DNA from: Pratylenchus scribneri
Lineage: Eukaryota; Nematoda; Chromadorea; Rhabditida; Pratylenchidae
Assembly (NCBI GenBank): GCA_030063045.1
Contig: JAQSEB010000023.1
Span: forward strand, 3,224,001-3,288,000
Reading direction: 5' to 3'
Length of the DNA stretch: 64,000 bases
Shown here: positions 35,020 to 45,745 of the stretch, one piece after another
How the letters are laid out: every line of letters starts with the position of its first letter
Position numbering within the stretch: the stretch's first letter is position 1
Program-made: the position numbers and the translations under genes
The notes under the pieces: model-generated
The model's input: the letters and a program-made list of their open reading frames with translations, nothing else
Databases searched by the model: none
What the model was told of the DNA's origin: nothing

Positions 35020-36144
35020 TCAAAAAATAACAATTTATTACTAAAAGAAAATTTTTTATTAAAATTATTGACTGAAAATGTGAATGTAGTTGGAAAAATG
35101 GTTAAAGGAAAATGGAAAATTTATAATATTAGTTTTAGTTAGTCTTTATTAGGGAGTATAGGTAGTATTGAGCTAGCGCTAGCTAGGAGCGAGGAAGAAA
35201 CAAGAAAGACTGGTTGGTTGACTATGAGACTATTGCTTGCGGACTGTGGAAGCTAGAGTGGTTGGTTGGTTGACTATAAAGCTACTATGTCTATGTAAAG
35301 AAAAAATGGGGAGAAAGTGCAGAGATAGAGGAGAATTAGAGGCAATCGATAGAATTAGTAAAAAAATACATAGTTGCCGTGGGCGACATGAGCGAAAGAT
35401 GATGGAGAGTGAAATGAAACTAACGATGTCAATTTAAAAAACCAGTTTATCTAAACTCTAAAAAAGAACAAAATATCATACTTGATCACATATCAATCAA
35501 TCAGTCTTGTCTCGATCTAGTCTAGAGCAAATAACGCCTTAAGAAATAGTCCTCCAATTCCCAGCAATAGCTAAGGATTAAAGATTAAACTAATTTTTAA
35601 GTTAACTAGTAATTTTCAGAAAAATTGGTGAATTTGTAATTATAAAAAAAACTTTTCGTGTTGAAAAATAATCCTAAAAAAATTAGCTTTTCAACTTTTC
35701 ATAACTAAAAATAATTTTTTGGGCCACATTATGATTCTAATTCTAACCTAATTTAACCATTAACCTTAAAAACTTGCTGGGTCCTAACCTAAGCCCTAAC
35801 ATCTAGTTATGGCCAAGTTATATGGAATTGAAATAAAAGAATATTTTTCGAGACGAAAAGTTTTCTGCAAATTGTAGAATTATTAATCAGCAAGAGATTG
35901 GTGTTGCCATTTGGTCATCATAAATATTTTGCAAATTAGAATATGAATTTATATTTTTATTGGACATAGTGAAAGGAAAAGAAGGAATATGCATATTCAT
36001 ATGGTAAAAATATGAATTAAAGGAAACAATATGAAGGAACAATTAAATTAAAAATGCTGGGCATCCTTTGTTATTAGAAAAAAGAGGAATATTATATTTG
36101 GTTATATCTCAATCATTCATCAAGTGCTTTGCAATTCCAGGAAT
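35020..36144. other. Intergenic region with small repeats
   Basis: No gene seen. Holds a perfect 14-bp palindrome AGCTAGCGCTAGCT (about 35171-35187) and a 218-bp inverted-repeat element listed separately. Confidence 0.45.
35647..35864. mobile_element. 218-bp MITE-like element
   Basis: Terminal inverted repeats AAAACTTTTCGTGTTGAAAA at 35647 and the inverse of AAAACTTTTCGTCTCGAAAA ending at 35864 (about 20 of 23 positions match). The interior is non-coding, AT-rich, and includes a run CCTAACCTAAGCCCTAAC. No target duplication identified. Confidence 0.5.
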
Positions 36145-37281
36145 TTAACTACTTTGAATGGCATCCTGACAAATCTTTTCGTTAAGATTCTGGGCCAAAG
36201 TATTGTTCAAATTCTGGAAATTGTCCACCGTATACACATGGCTGGGTTCGCCAGCAATCTTTAATTGAAAATGTTAAAAATTTATTTTCATCATTCAACT
36301 TGTTCTAATTCAGCCCTATTGAAGTCTGGGCCCACTCCAATGGCAATCATATGAACTCCCATTTGTCTCAATTGATCAGCTAAATATTCATTTCATTAAT
36401 ATTGAAAGTTCAGAGGCACTACCTGGCCCTTGGACACGATCGGCCGAAACGCCATCTGTTAGTACAATGCACGTTTTTGATGCACTCCTTGTGAAGTCGA
36501 ATACCCTGTCCTTTGCATGGTTAATTGCAGCCCCAGTCCATGTTCCTCCGCCCATATAGATAATTTTGTCGATTGCCGCCCCCAACTTTAAATAAAAACC
36601 ACCGTACACCTTTCTTACCATTTTCACCAACCAATCCACTATCATCATAAGCTCCTAGTTGAATTTCAGTGCGTGCCCGACTGCTGTATTGAACAACAGC
36701 GAGTCGATGTCCATTTGGGGAAATGTTCAATTTTCTGGCAAAATTCTTTGCAAATCCAAGAATTTGTTGGTCAAATAATCTTTTCGTAATGGATGAAGAG
36801 CCATCCAGAATGAGAACAACATCAATTGGGGATGAGACGGGATCGCAACGAGCTGAAAATTGGCAAATTAAAATTGTTCATTTTCATTGAGTTGAATTTT
36901 ACTTGGAGCAGCCTCCATTGCCAAAGGAGGGATTGGTGTTGTCAATTCATTGACATTTTCATTGCAAACTATTTTAAAATGTTTTTATTTTAATGAAAGA
37001 TGATTCTTCAAACGTTTGCAGGTTTTTGGACAAGCACAACGCATTTCCTTCCATTGGATGAGGAAAAAATTATCGCAAAGTGCCTCCAATCTGGGGCAGA
37101 GTGGACTTTCATCCACACATTTATCTATAAATTCTCCCATCCGCTAATTTAATTTGATTCCAAATTTACATTTATTCACTGAACAATCGGTTTTACAATC
37201 GGAACATCCCAAAATTGATGAAGCCAAAAACAATGATGAGAAAAAGGCAAATGGAACAGCAAAAAAATTAATTTTTGGCAT
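36145..37281 (-). CDS. Secreted ShKT + von Willebrand factor A domain protein
   Basis: Start at 37281 with a signal peptide (MPKINFFAVPFAFFSSLFL...SILG). It is followed by a Cys-rich segment and one ShKT module (CVDESPLCPRLEALC ... CACPKTC, 37120-37020). The vWFA domain begins with the MIDAS motif DVVLILDGSSSITKRLFD at about 36820, continues with GHRLAVVQYSSRARTEIQLG, TWTGAAINHAKD and KTCIVLTDGVSADRVQGP, and closes with MIAIGVGPDFNRAELEQIAG. The stop is at 36145-36147. All MIDAS elements (DGSSS, T in TWTG, D in TDG) are present, so metal-dependent ligand binding is likely. Such proteins are extracellular adhesion or matrix proteins. It lies 343 bases downstream of the EF-hand gene on the same strand. 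Confidence 0.88.
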
Positions 37282-37623
37282 ATTTTTTGGTATTTTTGAA
37301 TTTGGATGAATTTCTTTTCTCCATATAAAAAAATATTTAGGAACTTTATATAGGCCGTAATGTGAACTTTATGGTACAAAACAAATGAGAAATGACGAAC
37401 GCCTAAAATGGATTCAAATATACTTTAATAAATAAATAAATTAGGAAAATTCCCCTTTATCCATCCTATTTGTTTGTTCATCATAGGGAATTTAAATTTA
37501 TCATTTTTAAAATTAAAATTTATTCACAAATTAAGCAATAAGCAAATAAACACATCATTTTAGATTCAATTCATCGTCAAATGTTATTTGCAAAACCCAA
37601 AAATAATTTTTTTTGCCTCATTT

Positions 37624-38049
37624 TATCCTGTCAAAATAGTCGGCTCATTTCCAGGTTGGCCTTTCCAAAATCCTTTGTACCAACCCCCACTTGGGTAATA
37701 TTCCTCTCGGCTAACTTTGCCATCACCTTTTTACAAAATTAAATTAATTATTATTTAATTTTAATAGGCCAATGCACTATTTGCATCCAATTGTTTGAAT
37801 TCATCCAATTTTAGTGCCTCGAAGAGGGCATCGGTGTGCAAAAATTCTTGAAAATCTAATTTTCCATCATTATTTGCATCGGATCGGCCAAATGCTTCAA
37901 CTGATTGAATGAAGAATATTTATATGAAAATAATTTTATTTAAATTTGCCTGGGGTCTCTTCCACTCGAATTTGACCTTCGGCTTTGAAAGGAACACTTA
38001 AAGAATTGGAAAATGTAATTATTAAAAGGAAAAGAATGAATCGAATCAT
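37624..38049 (-). CDS. Small secreted protein with two EF-hands
   Basis: Start at 38049 with a signal peptide (MIRFILFLLIITFSNSLSVP). EF-hand 1 is DANNDGKLDFQDF (about 37880-37840). EF-hand 2 is created by splicing and reads DANSDGKVSREEYY across the intron at about 37786-37730. Both loops have Asp, Asn/Ser, Asp, Lys and the terminal acidic residue at the expected positions. The end (GGWYKGFWKGQPGNEPTILT) is Gly/Trp-rich. Length about 110 residues. A calcium-binding secreted protein, possibly matrix-associated like the neighbouring vWFA protein; family not identified further. Confidence 0.85.
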
Positions 38050-38315
38050 ATGGAATTAATTTGGGTGGTCAATTTAAACAATTTATTTAATTGGGTGAAT
38101 CGAAATGTTGATTTCCAATTGACAAAATTAAGTTTTATTTTTCGCAGTCTATTCCTCCCATCATTTGGCCCAATTCAATTTACTACTTAAGATGAATGAT
38201 TGATCCAAAATAAAAACAAGTGGCGACAAATTAAATTAGAAATCTGTTTTTCTTCAACTCATTTTTTGCTCCAAGGAATTTTTCACAAAAATAAAAGAAG
38301 TTGATTAAGTAAGGC

Positions 38316-39352
38316 AGAATTAAAACTTTCCGGAAAGAAATAAACAAAATCAGAATTAAAACTTTCCGGAAAGAAAACAAACAAAATCAGAATTAAAAAG
38401 AATTAAAACTTTCCGGAAAGAAATAAACAAAATCAGAATTAAAACTTTCCGGAAAGAAAACAAACAAAATCAGAATTAAAACTTTCCGGAAAGAAACAAA
38501 CAAAATCAGAATTAAAACTTTCCGGAAAGAAATAAACAAAATCAGAATTAAAACTTTCCGGAAAGAAAACAAACAAAATCAGAATTAAAACTTTCCGGAA
38601 AGAAAACAAACAAAATCAGAATTAAAACTTTCCGGAAAGAAACAAACAAAATCAGAATTAAAACTTTCCGGAAAGAAATAAACAAAATCAGAATTAAAAC
38701 TTTCCGGAAAGAAAACAAACAAAATCAGAATTAAAACTTTCCGGAAAGAAAACAAACAAAATCAGAATTAAAACTTTCCGGAAAGAAAACAAACAAAATC
38801 AGAATTAAAACTTTCCGGAAAGAAAACAAACAAAATCAGAATTAAAACTTTCCGGAAAGAAATAAACAAAATCAGAATTAAAACTTTCCGGAAAGAAATA
38901 AACAAAATCAGAATTAAAACTTTCCGGAAAGAAATAAACAAAATCAGAATTAAAACTTTCCGGAAAGAAATAAACAAAATCAGAATTAAAACTTTCCGGA
39001 AAGAAATAAACAAAATCAGAATTAAAACTTTCCGGAAAGAAATAAACAAAATCAGAATTAAAACTTTCCGGAAAGAAAACAAACAAAATCAGAATTAAAA
39101 CTTTCCGGAAAGAAAACAAACAAAATCAGAATTAAAACTTTCCGGAAAGAAAACAAACAAAATCAGAATTAAAACTTTCCGGAAAGAAATAAACAAAATC
39201 AGAATTAAAACTTTCCGGAAAGAAATAAACAAAATCAGAATTAAAACTTTCCGGAAAGAAATAAACAAAATCAGAATCAAAACTTTCCGGAAAGAAATAA
39301 ACAAAATCAGAATTAAAACTTTCCGGAAAGAAATAAACAAAATCAGAATCAG
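38316..39352. repeat. Satellite array 3 (same unit and orientation as array 2)
   Basis: About 29 units of AATTAAAACTTTCCGGAAAG plus spacer. Three spacer types occur in an ordered way: A (GAAATAAAC), B (GAAAACAAAC) and C (GAAACAAAC), read from 38316 as A B, A B C, A B B C, A B B B B, six A, three B, five A. A truncated unit (GAATTAAAAAGAATT) at about 38390 marks a junction. The ordered blocks show higher-order repeats and local homogenisation. Two minus-strand frames stay open for about 100 codons, but no real gene is implied. Confidence 0.97.
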
Positions 39353-39467
39353 ATTTTAATGAATTTATCTTTATAAATGAGAATATCGAATTTTGAATGA
39401 ACATTCAGAAATGTTTTGCTAAATTATTGTTTATATGATTGTTAATAATCAAATAAATAATTTGCAT

Positions 39468-40526
39468 TCAAATGCAGGTATTATTTTCTCCTTCATTAAT
39501 TCCAATTTTTTCCATTTCTGAATCATCGTCAATTTGTGGGGAAATCAAAAATTGATAGACCCATGCCCCAATGAATCCACCAATAAAAGGGCACAAAATT
39601 GGTATCCAAAACCAACTATAATTATTAATGCTGCAAAATATTGAATTATATTTTGGTTATTTAACCAACATTCATTCACCTGAACACCTCCCATCCATAA
39701 CCAACGAAAAATGTGAATATTCTGGGACCTAGATCTCTGGCTGGATTCATTGCATTCCCTGTATTCAATGCAAATCCCGAACAAATTGAGGACAACATTA
39801 TTCCAAACATTGGCGGCTGAGCAGCCTTTGGGATTTTGTTGCGTTTATCGGTGATCATACAAAGGCAAAAACAAAGAACCGCCGAACTGCTGACCTTGGA
39901 ATAAAAATGAATTTAAAATGGATTGAAATGATGGTCCTTTTATACTTGATCAATGATGGCTCCAAATGTGCTCAAATGAGGGCCCGGGTAAGTGGAAAAA
40001 ATGGCAGCCGTCGCATTTGGGCCAATCACTGTACGAATTCCTCCATCAATTTCCGCAATTTTGTCTAAATAATTATTAGAAAATATAAATACAAAAATAA
40101 TTTCACTACCAAAATAGAGAGAATATGTTAAAAGGGCCCCAAAATATCCGCCGGCAGTTTGTGCCAACGAATAGAGGAGGAAATGGCGAAAAGGAAGTTG
40201 GCCAAAAGTCCAGGCATTGAATGAAACAGCCGGATTTAAATGGGAACCGGAAATATTGAAAGCAACTTGGACGGCCAAAACCAAAGCAAGGCCCCATCCA
40301 ATGGCATTGGCCACATGCGTTGTTTGGGCCCATCCATTGAGGATTTGTTGTGCTTCAAGTGCCAATCCAAGATACTGAAAAATGGATTCATCAAAGGGAA
40401 ATCATAATAATAAATAACCATCAACATTGTTGAGCCAACAAATTCCGCAAATAAATTCCTCAATAATGGATTTTGGATTCGGCATTTCCTTTGCCATAAT
40501 TCAAGTCGATTTTTGGTGACCATCAA
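39468..40526 (-). CDS. Aquaglyceroporin (MIP family channel)
   Basis: Start at 40526 (MMVTKNRLELWQRKCRIQNP; the Met at 40523 is equally possible). The first NPA box is GSHLNPAVSFNAWTFG (about 40240) and the second is NAMNPARDLGPRIFTFFVGY (about 39745). The D after NPAR and the GPR that follows are marks of the glycerol-conducting branch. Hydrophobic segments flank both boxes (LALVLAVQVAFNISG, FLLYSLAQTAGGYFGALLTY, AVLCFCLCMI, WIPILCPFIGGFIGAWVYQF). The stop is at 39468. The family moves water, glycerol and other small polyols through the plasma membrane. It sits 250 bases downstream of mannitol dehydrogenase on the same strand, which suggests a joint role in polyol or osmotic metabolism. Confidence 0.93.
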
Positions 40527-40775
40527 AAATAGAATAAAAATATTTGTTGATTAAATGAATGAATGGGATGGACACTAATATTAAATATAATTCACAGTTT
40601 TGCTGATAATTCCATTCATTCGTTCAATTTTATAACACTTTTCCTGGAAGGAATTTGATGCTGATTGCTGATAAAAAATGTCAATTATTCTCGCTGATCA
40701 AAATCCACTTTCTAATTCCGTTTTATCACGTTTTTGACATAAATATTTATTTGTGTTCCAATTGCAATAAAATAA

Positions 40776-42337
40776 TTAGTTTTGGAGGAATTCATTCATT
40801 GTTTTTTCTGTTCCATTCTTCCAAATTGATGAAAGTGCATTGGAAAATGCTACGCCAAATTTGTTGGAATTTGCCAAATTCCCATAAATGTCCTCCATTT
40901 TGAGCCATTCATTTGGATTTTCCTTCGCCATTTTTGCCCTTTCCTGAAGTCGATGCCAATTTGGGTCATTCGCCTCAATGTTTGTGCCATTCTCAGTTTG
41001 GCCAAAACAATAACGGCACCAAAGGGCACTGGCCAATGCCAAACCGCCGAATTTAGTGTTGTGACTTGGGTGAGAGGGAATACAAAATAATTCGATTAAA
41101 AATGAAACTTTAATGCATCGATGATTGAGGGAATAATGAATTTTGGCTGCCGATTTGATCCATCGAAGCAAAGTCGACGAATTGTGTCACCAATTTTGGG
41201 ATTTTCCATTCTTTTTTGAACATTTTCAAAATATTCAAGCAAATTGATGCCAGGGACCGGAGGAAGAAGAGGAATTACTTCCTCCAAAATGACTTTGCGC
41301 AAAAATGAACGAATAATTTGATTTAATATTGCATCATGCACAAAATGAATATTGAAAAGGGCACTGGCATAGGCGACCAAGGCATGGCCTCCATTCAGGA
41401 TTCGAATTTTCATTGACTCAAATGGACTGACATCCGGCACAAATTGGACGCCGACTTCTTCAAAATGGGGCAAATTATTCAAAAGAAAAACAATAAATTT
41501 ACCTTCAAGGGCCGGCCTTCCAGCCGAGAATTTATCCTCAATGACCCACTGGCAAAATTGTTCACAAAAAACTGGCCATCCATCATCGATGCCAAATTGT
41601 TTCCGGCATATTTCAAATTCCCTTTCACCCGTTGAAGGTGTTATTCTGTCCACCATTGAATTGGGAAAACCAACATTTTGGCCAATCCATTCCGACAATT
41701 TTGGGTCAAAAATTGAGGCCAAACCCAAAACAGCATTTTTGGTGACCAATCCATTATGAGGAATATTATCGCAGGACATCACACTGAATGGGGCCAATCC
41801 ACCTTCCATTCGCCTTTTTAGCCCACCAACAATTAGGCCAAAAACGGTTTTTGGATCTTCTGGATTGGCGGCATCCGCCTGAATTGCCGGATCGCCGGAA
41901 TTGAATTGGCCAGTCCCCGGATCGATGAAATATCCGCCCTCGGTGATTGTCAAAGAAACAATCCGAATATTTGGTTGGGCCAATTGGTCGACAATTGTTT
42001 GGGAATGGCCAACAGGGAGGAAATCCACCATTGGCCCAATCACAATGGCCTCATTGCTTTGCACATCCTGTTCCACAATTGTTGTCAAATAATCCTGGGC
42101 TGCGAGTATTTGTCTCATTTTTGCATCCGAAGGGAGAATTCCGGCACCAATGATGGCCCAATCCAGGCATAAACCTTTATTGAACAATTTATGAAGGTAG
42201 ACAGCTTGATGGGCCCGGTGGAAATGGCCAACGCCAAAATGCACAATTCCTGGCTTCAATGCCCTTCGATCATATTTGGGAATAGAAATGTTGCCTTTGG
42301 CAGCAATCAAATCCAAATTATTTTGAGAAAGTTTCAT
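40776..42337 (-). CDS. Mannitol 2-dehydrogenase (polyol-specific long-chain dehydrogenase)
   Basis: Start at 42337. The Rossmann start is GIVHFGVGHFHRAHQAVYLH (residues about 30-48). The mid-domain carries TITEGGYFIDPGTG and SCDNIPHNG. The family signature KIRILNGGHALVAY carries the catalytic Lys, Asn and His. If the stop-free 45-base segment at about 41503-41459 (GTAAAT...TTTGAAG) is spliced out, the join reads ALEEVGVQFV as in homologues, and the Lys, Asn and His fall at residues 295, 300 and 303. A second intron at about 41040-41085 precedes NHNTKFGGLALAS. The C-terminal helical domain ends at 40776-40778. The reaction is NAD-dependent oxidation of mannitol to fructose (or of a related polyol). 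The family is widespread in bacteria and fungi and rare in animals. Only two introns are visible, fewer than in its neighbours. Confidence 0.93.
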
Positions 42338-42567
42338 TGCGGACTTTGGAATTGAAAATAATTCAACTTTGATAGAAAATGGAAAAAGTGGGAAAAGAAA
42401 GAATGGAGGAATAAAAGCAAACTGCGGTTTTCAATAAATAATATTTATTATTGCTGCAGTAAAAATAAATAATTCCTTTCTTATCATTTTTTATTGTCAT
42501 GTTTTGGTAATAAATTGGTCACAAAAAACATTCATTTTGAGCATAGAATTAACATTTTTATTTATTC

Positions 42568-45535
42568 TCATTTTTCTTCTTTTTTATTGCGCAAAACCAA
42601 ACGACATTTGTAGGGGCGTTCCAAACGTGCAGCGAATGTAATCTTTTTACGAGGTGATGGAGGATTCAATGGATCAATTGGATGGACCTTTTTGAAGGGG
42701 AAAATGGTGTTAAAAATTAAAAATATTTTTTACTTCGAAATTTCGAAAGAAATTTGCCGTAAAAAGGAATAATTCCATCCGGGCCAATGATTCGCCCATA
42801 CAAATTCTGGAAATTATTTGGGTTTTCATTCATAATTAGAATAATAGTCCCACCTTTTCCCGAGGCCAAATGGAATTAATTCATCGCATTTTTTCAATTG
42901 GCCATTTGCATCCAAAAATCGTTCCGGTTCAAAACGCATTGGATTTGGGAAAATCTATTTAAAAAAAGGCCCTGCATTTTTTTTGTCTCCAAATTCAATT
43001 TTTTTTGTCTCCTAAAAATTGGAACATTCTTTTTGTCTCCAAATTCAATTCTTTTTGTCTCCAATTTATTTCCCTACTTCTCTGCTCTCTTCCTCATGCC
43101 TATCTCTCATCCCCTTTCCTCTCTTGCTTATATAAACGGTTCCAGGGGTGCGCGGAAGTCAAAAAGAAGGTGCGCGGGATATCCGGATATATGGGGATTA
43201 AGGTGGATATGGGGGGGATTAAGCCGGATTAAGCTCGGAATGGACGGGAAATGGTCCTAAGGGCCAGTGGAAGGTCGGGTAGTGCCTGAGAGTGCGCGGG
43301 CTATAACCGGATATATGAGGATATACGTGGATTTGGGGGATTAAGCCGGATTAAGGCTTGGAATCGATGGGCGCGAGCATGGTTTGGGCTGTTTTGCTTC
43401 CGGCTTCGCGAGATTCCTATGCTCCGAACCCCTAACCCTAATCCTTAGCCCCTAACTAAGCTTAATCCAGCTTAATCCATCTATATCCACGTTAATCCCC
43501 TTATATCCGGCTATATCCCGCATCCTCCGAACCCCTAAACCCCTAGCCCCTAGATCCCATGCCGCCCCTAACCATAACCCTAATCCCTAGCCCCTAACTA
43601 AGCTTAATCCGGCTTAATCCCCCTATATCCACCTTAATCCCCCTATATCCAGTTTAATCTCGCGCACTCTCCGGGCATCTGTTACATTTCCCTGACCTTC
43701 CAATGGCCTTCCGGACCATTTCGTATCCATTTCTAAGCTTAATCCCCCCCATATCCACCTTAATCCCCATATATCCGGATATCCCGCGCACCTTCTTTTT
43801 GACTTCCGCGCACCCCTGGAACCGTTTATATAAGCAAGAGAGGAAAGGGGATGAGAGATAGGCATGAGGAAGAGAGCAGAGAAGTAGGGAAATAAATTGG
43901 AGACAAAAAGAATTGAATTTGGAGACAAAAAAAATGTTCCAAATTTTAGGAGACAAAAAAAATTGAAATTGGAGACAAAAAAAAATATATGCCTTTAAAA
44001 AAATAATATATTTATATTAATTTTAAACAACTTTTTCATCATAAAGAACGCAGCTAATTTGCGGAATAATTATTGTTCCTTTTTTCAAATGGAATTTCCC
44101 ACCCAAAATATTCACATCCGACATTGTTCGATGCGATAAATTTATTGCCAATAAATTGCACATTCTCTGTGATTCCTTCAAAATAAATTATAAATTAAAT
44201 CAAATTAATTCGTTACAAACATTAATGATTGCATTCAAAAATGGCAATTTTGGTCGATCACTCAATTCAATTCCATTTTCATTTATTCCAACTTTTTGCT
44301 CCTCCAATTTGTCCAATTCTTTGTGCATTTTTTCTTGAATTCTTTGATCCAAAAGCAAATAAAGAACTAAAAAATTCAAAGTGGTTGCCGTCGTTTCTTG
44401 GCCAGCCAAAAATAAATCAAAGCATAATGTCCGTAAATTGGTCATTCTAAAATGAATGATGTTGCCCAATGCCCCGAATATATTCCAACGTGAAATATTT
44501 CATCTGTTCCGGCTCTCCCTTTCCATTTTTGGCCATTTCCATTTGGTCAAGGAAATAATCGAGTAAATCTTTTGGTCCATCCTCATTTTGATGACCGCCT
44601 TCACTTTCCCTCATCAAAATTCTGGCTTGAATTGGTCTATCAACAAATTGAAAAACACTGCTCAAATTGTTGTCAATTTTTTGGAATGTTCCGGAAAAAA
44701 TTGGCAAATGTCGAAGCCAGACATTATTTATGATCATTCTGCCGGTTACGGATGACATCAATTCCTGTTGTTTACTCATAATTTGTTTTAATTCATAAAA
44801 TTGGCTAATTTGTTCCTTCAAATTTATTCCAATAATTTGATCCCCCAAAATGACCCACATCATCGAAGGCATAGCCAAAAAGGAGTCTATTTATGGTGGA
44901 GCCAATTAATCGGTCAATTTGCTTTTGTAAATCCACTTCCACCTCCCCTTTCCCATCCGTAATTTTGCCCAATTTGCCAATCAATTTATTTATGTCCAAA
45001 ATGAATTGTTGTTCCAGGCCCGTTCTTCCCATTCCCAAATTTCGCATTGATTGAAGCCCAAATCGACGCATCACTTTCCAGGGCTCTCCCTCCGTCCGGA
45101 TCACCCCTCCATTTTGGCCATTGCATGCTTCAAATTGATCAAATTCAAATAATTTCAATATTTCATTTTGCCTGTGAATTTTTTGAATAATTCCACCATA
45201 AAATGCCTTCCGGCATAGGCCTCCCCCTCTTTGATGAATAAATCGCGCATTAGTTCATATTCGGTGACCATCACCACTGGAATTTCGCCAATCCAAATTG
45301 TATAAATTGGCCCAAATTCTCGAGACCATTTTTGGAATGGTTCATAGGCCGAACTTTGAAATGAATATTTGGAGGAAATGAATTAATTTTGAATAATTAT
45401 TTTGTACCTTTTCATGTCCAATGTGTTGCCAAAAAAGGGAATTGGAGTTGGACCCGGGGGAAATCCTTTGCGCTTCCAATTAAAATTCCAAAATGCCAAA
45501 AGGATCAGAAAGAATAGTAAAATTATTGCCAACAT
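42568..45535 (-). CDS. Cytochrome P450 (nematode CYP2-clan type)
   Basis: Start at 45535 with a membrane anchor ([18 protein letters not shown]) and a proline hinge ([14 protein letters not shown]). Later marks are [20 protein letters not shown] (C helix, about 45100), the I-helix oxygen-binding motif [10 protein letters not shown] (about 44400), the ExxR helix ESQRMCN, FEPERF, and the heme-binding loop, which reads [15 protein letters not shown] once the intron at about 42855-42812 is spliced. The last exon ends at 42568. All key residues, including the thiolate Cys, are present. P450s insert oxygen into lipids, hormones or xenobiotics at the ER membrane. The sequence resembles the nematode CYP33/CYP14 group, but the subfamily is an inference. 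One intron is about 1.05 kb because it holds a 1,026-bp foldback element. The next gene, mannitol dehydrogenase, starts 231 bases downstream on the same strand. Confidence 0.93.
42968..43993. mobile_element. 1,026-bp foldback element C with 10-bp direct repeat (MULE-like)
   Basis: Long arms of about 250 bp: the left arm 42968-43235 (containing TTTTTGTCTCCAAATTCAAT, CTCTTGCTTATATAAACGG and GGGTGCGCGGAAGTCAAAAA) is repeated inverted at 43735-43993. The direct repeat TTTAAAAAAA occurs at 42958-42967 and 43994-44003, directly outside both ends; a 9-10 bp duplication is typical of Mutator-like elements, though this repeat is low complexity. The centre (43240-43735) has CCCTAACCCTAATCC and many TTAATCC/TATATCC sub-repeats. 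Each arm has a TATA-box-like TATATAAA pointing inward. No transposase. Confidence 0.85.
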
Positions 45536-45745
45536 CTGAATGGAAATATTGACTTCAAAAATAAATTATTGTCGAAGAAGGAAATGTGGAGAGAACGACT
45601 GGTTTTAGCTTATCAATTTATAATATTTATCATTTTGGATTTGTCCAAAATTGTAAACAATAATTGGAGTTTGGCAATTTGTGGTCAAAATACAATATAT
45701 TATAGTTTAGGGTCCTTCCTTTTATCAAAATAATTTTGGATTTAT

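Noticed and set aside
35160..35190. Palindrome AGCTAGCGCTAGCT as an operator or integration site
   Set aside because: A single short palindrome without repeats or neighbouring integrase; likely chance.
329..39352. CRISPR array interpretation of the short regular repeats
   Set aside because: The spacers are not unique but belong to a few recurring variants, the genome is eukaryotic, and no cas genes are present; these are satellites.
43005..43956. Two similar ORFs ([14 protein letters not shown] and [14 protein letters not shown]) facing each other
   Set aside because: They are the same sequence in the two arms of foldback element C; duplication by inversion explains them, so they are not evidence for a gene family.
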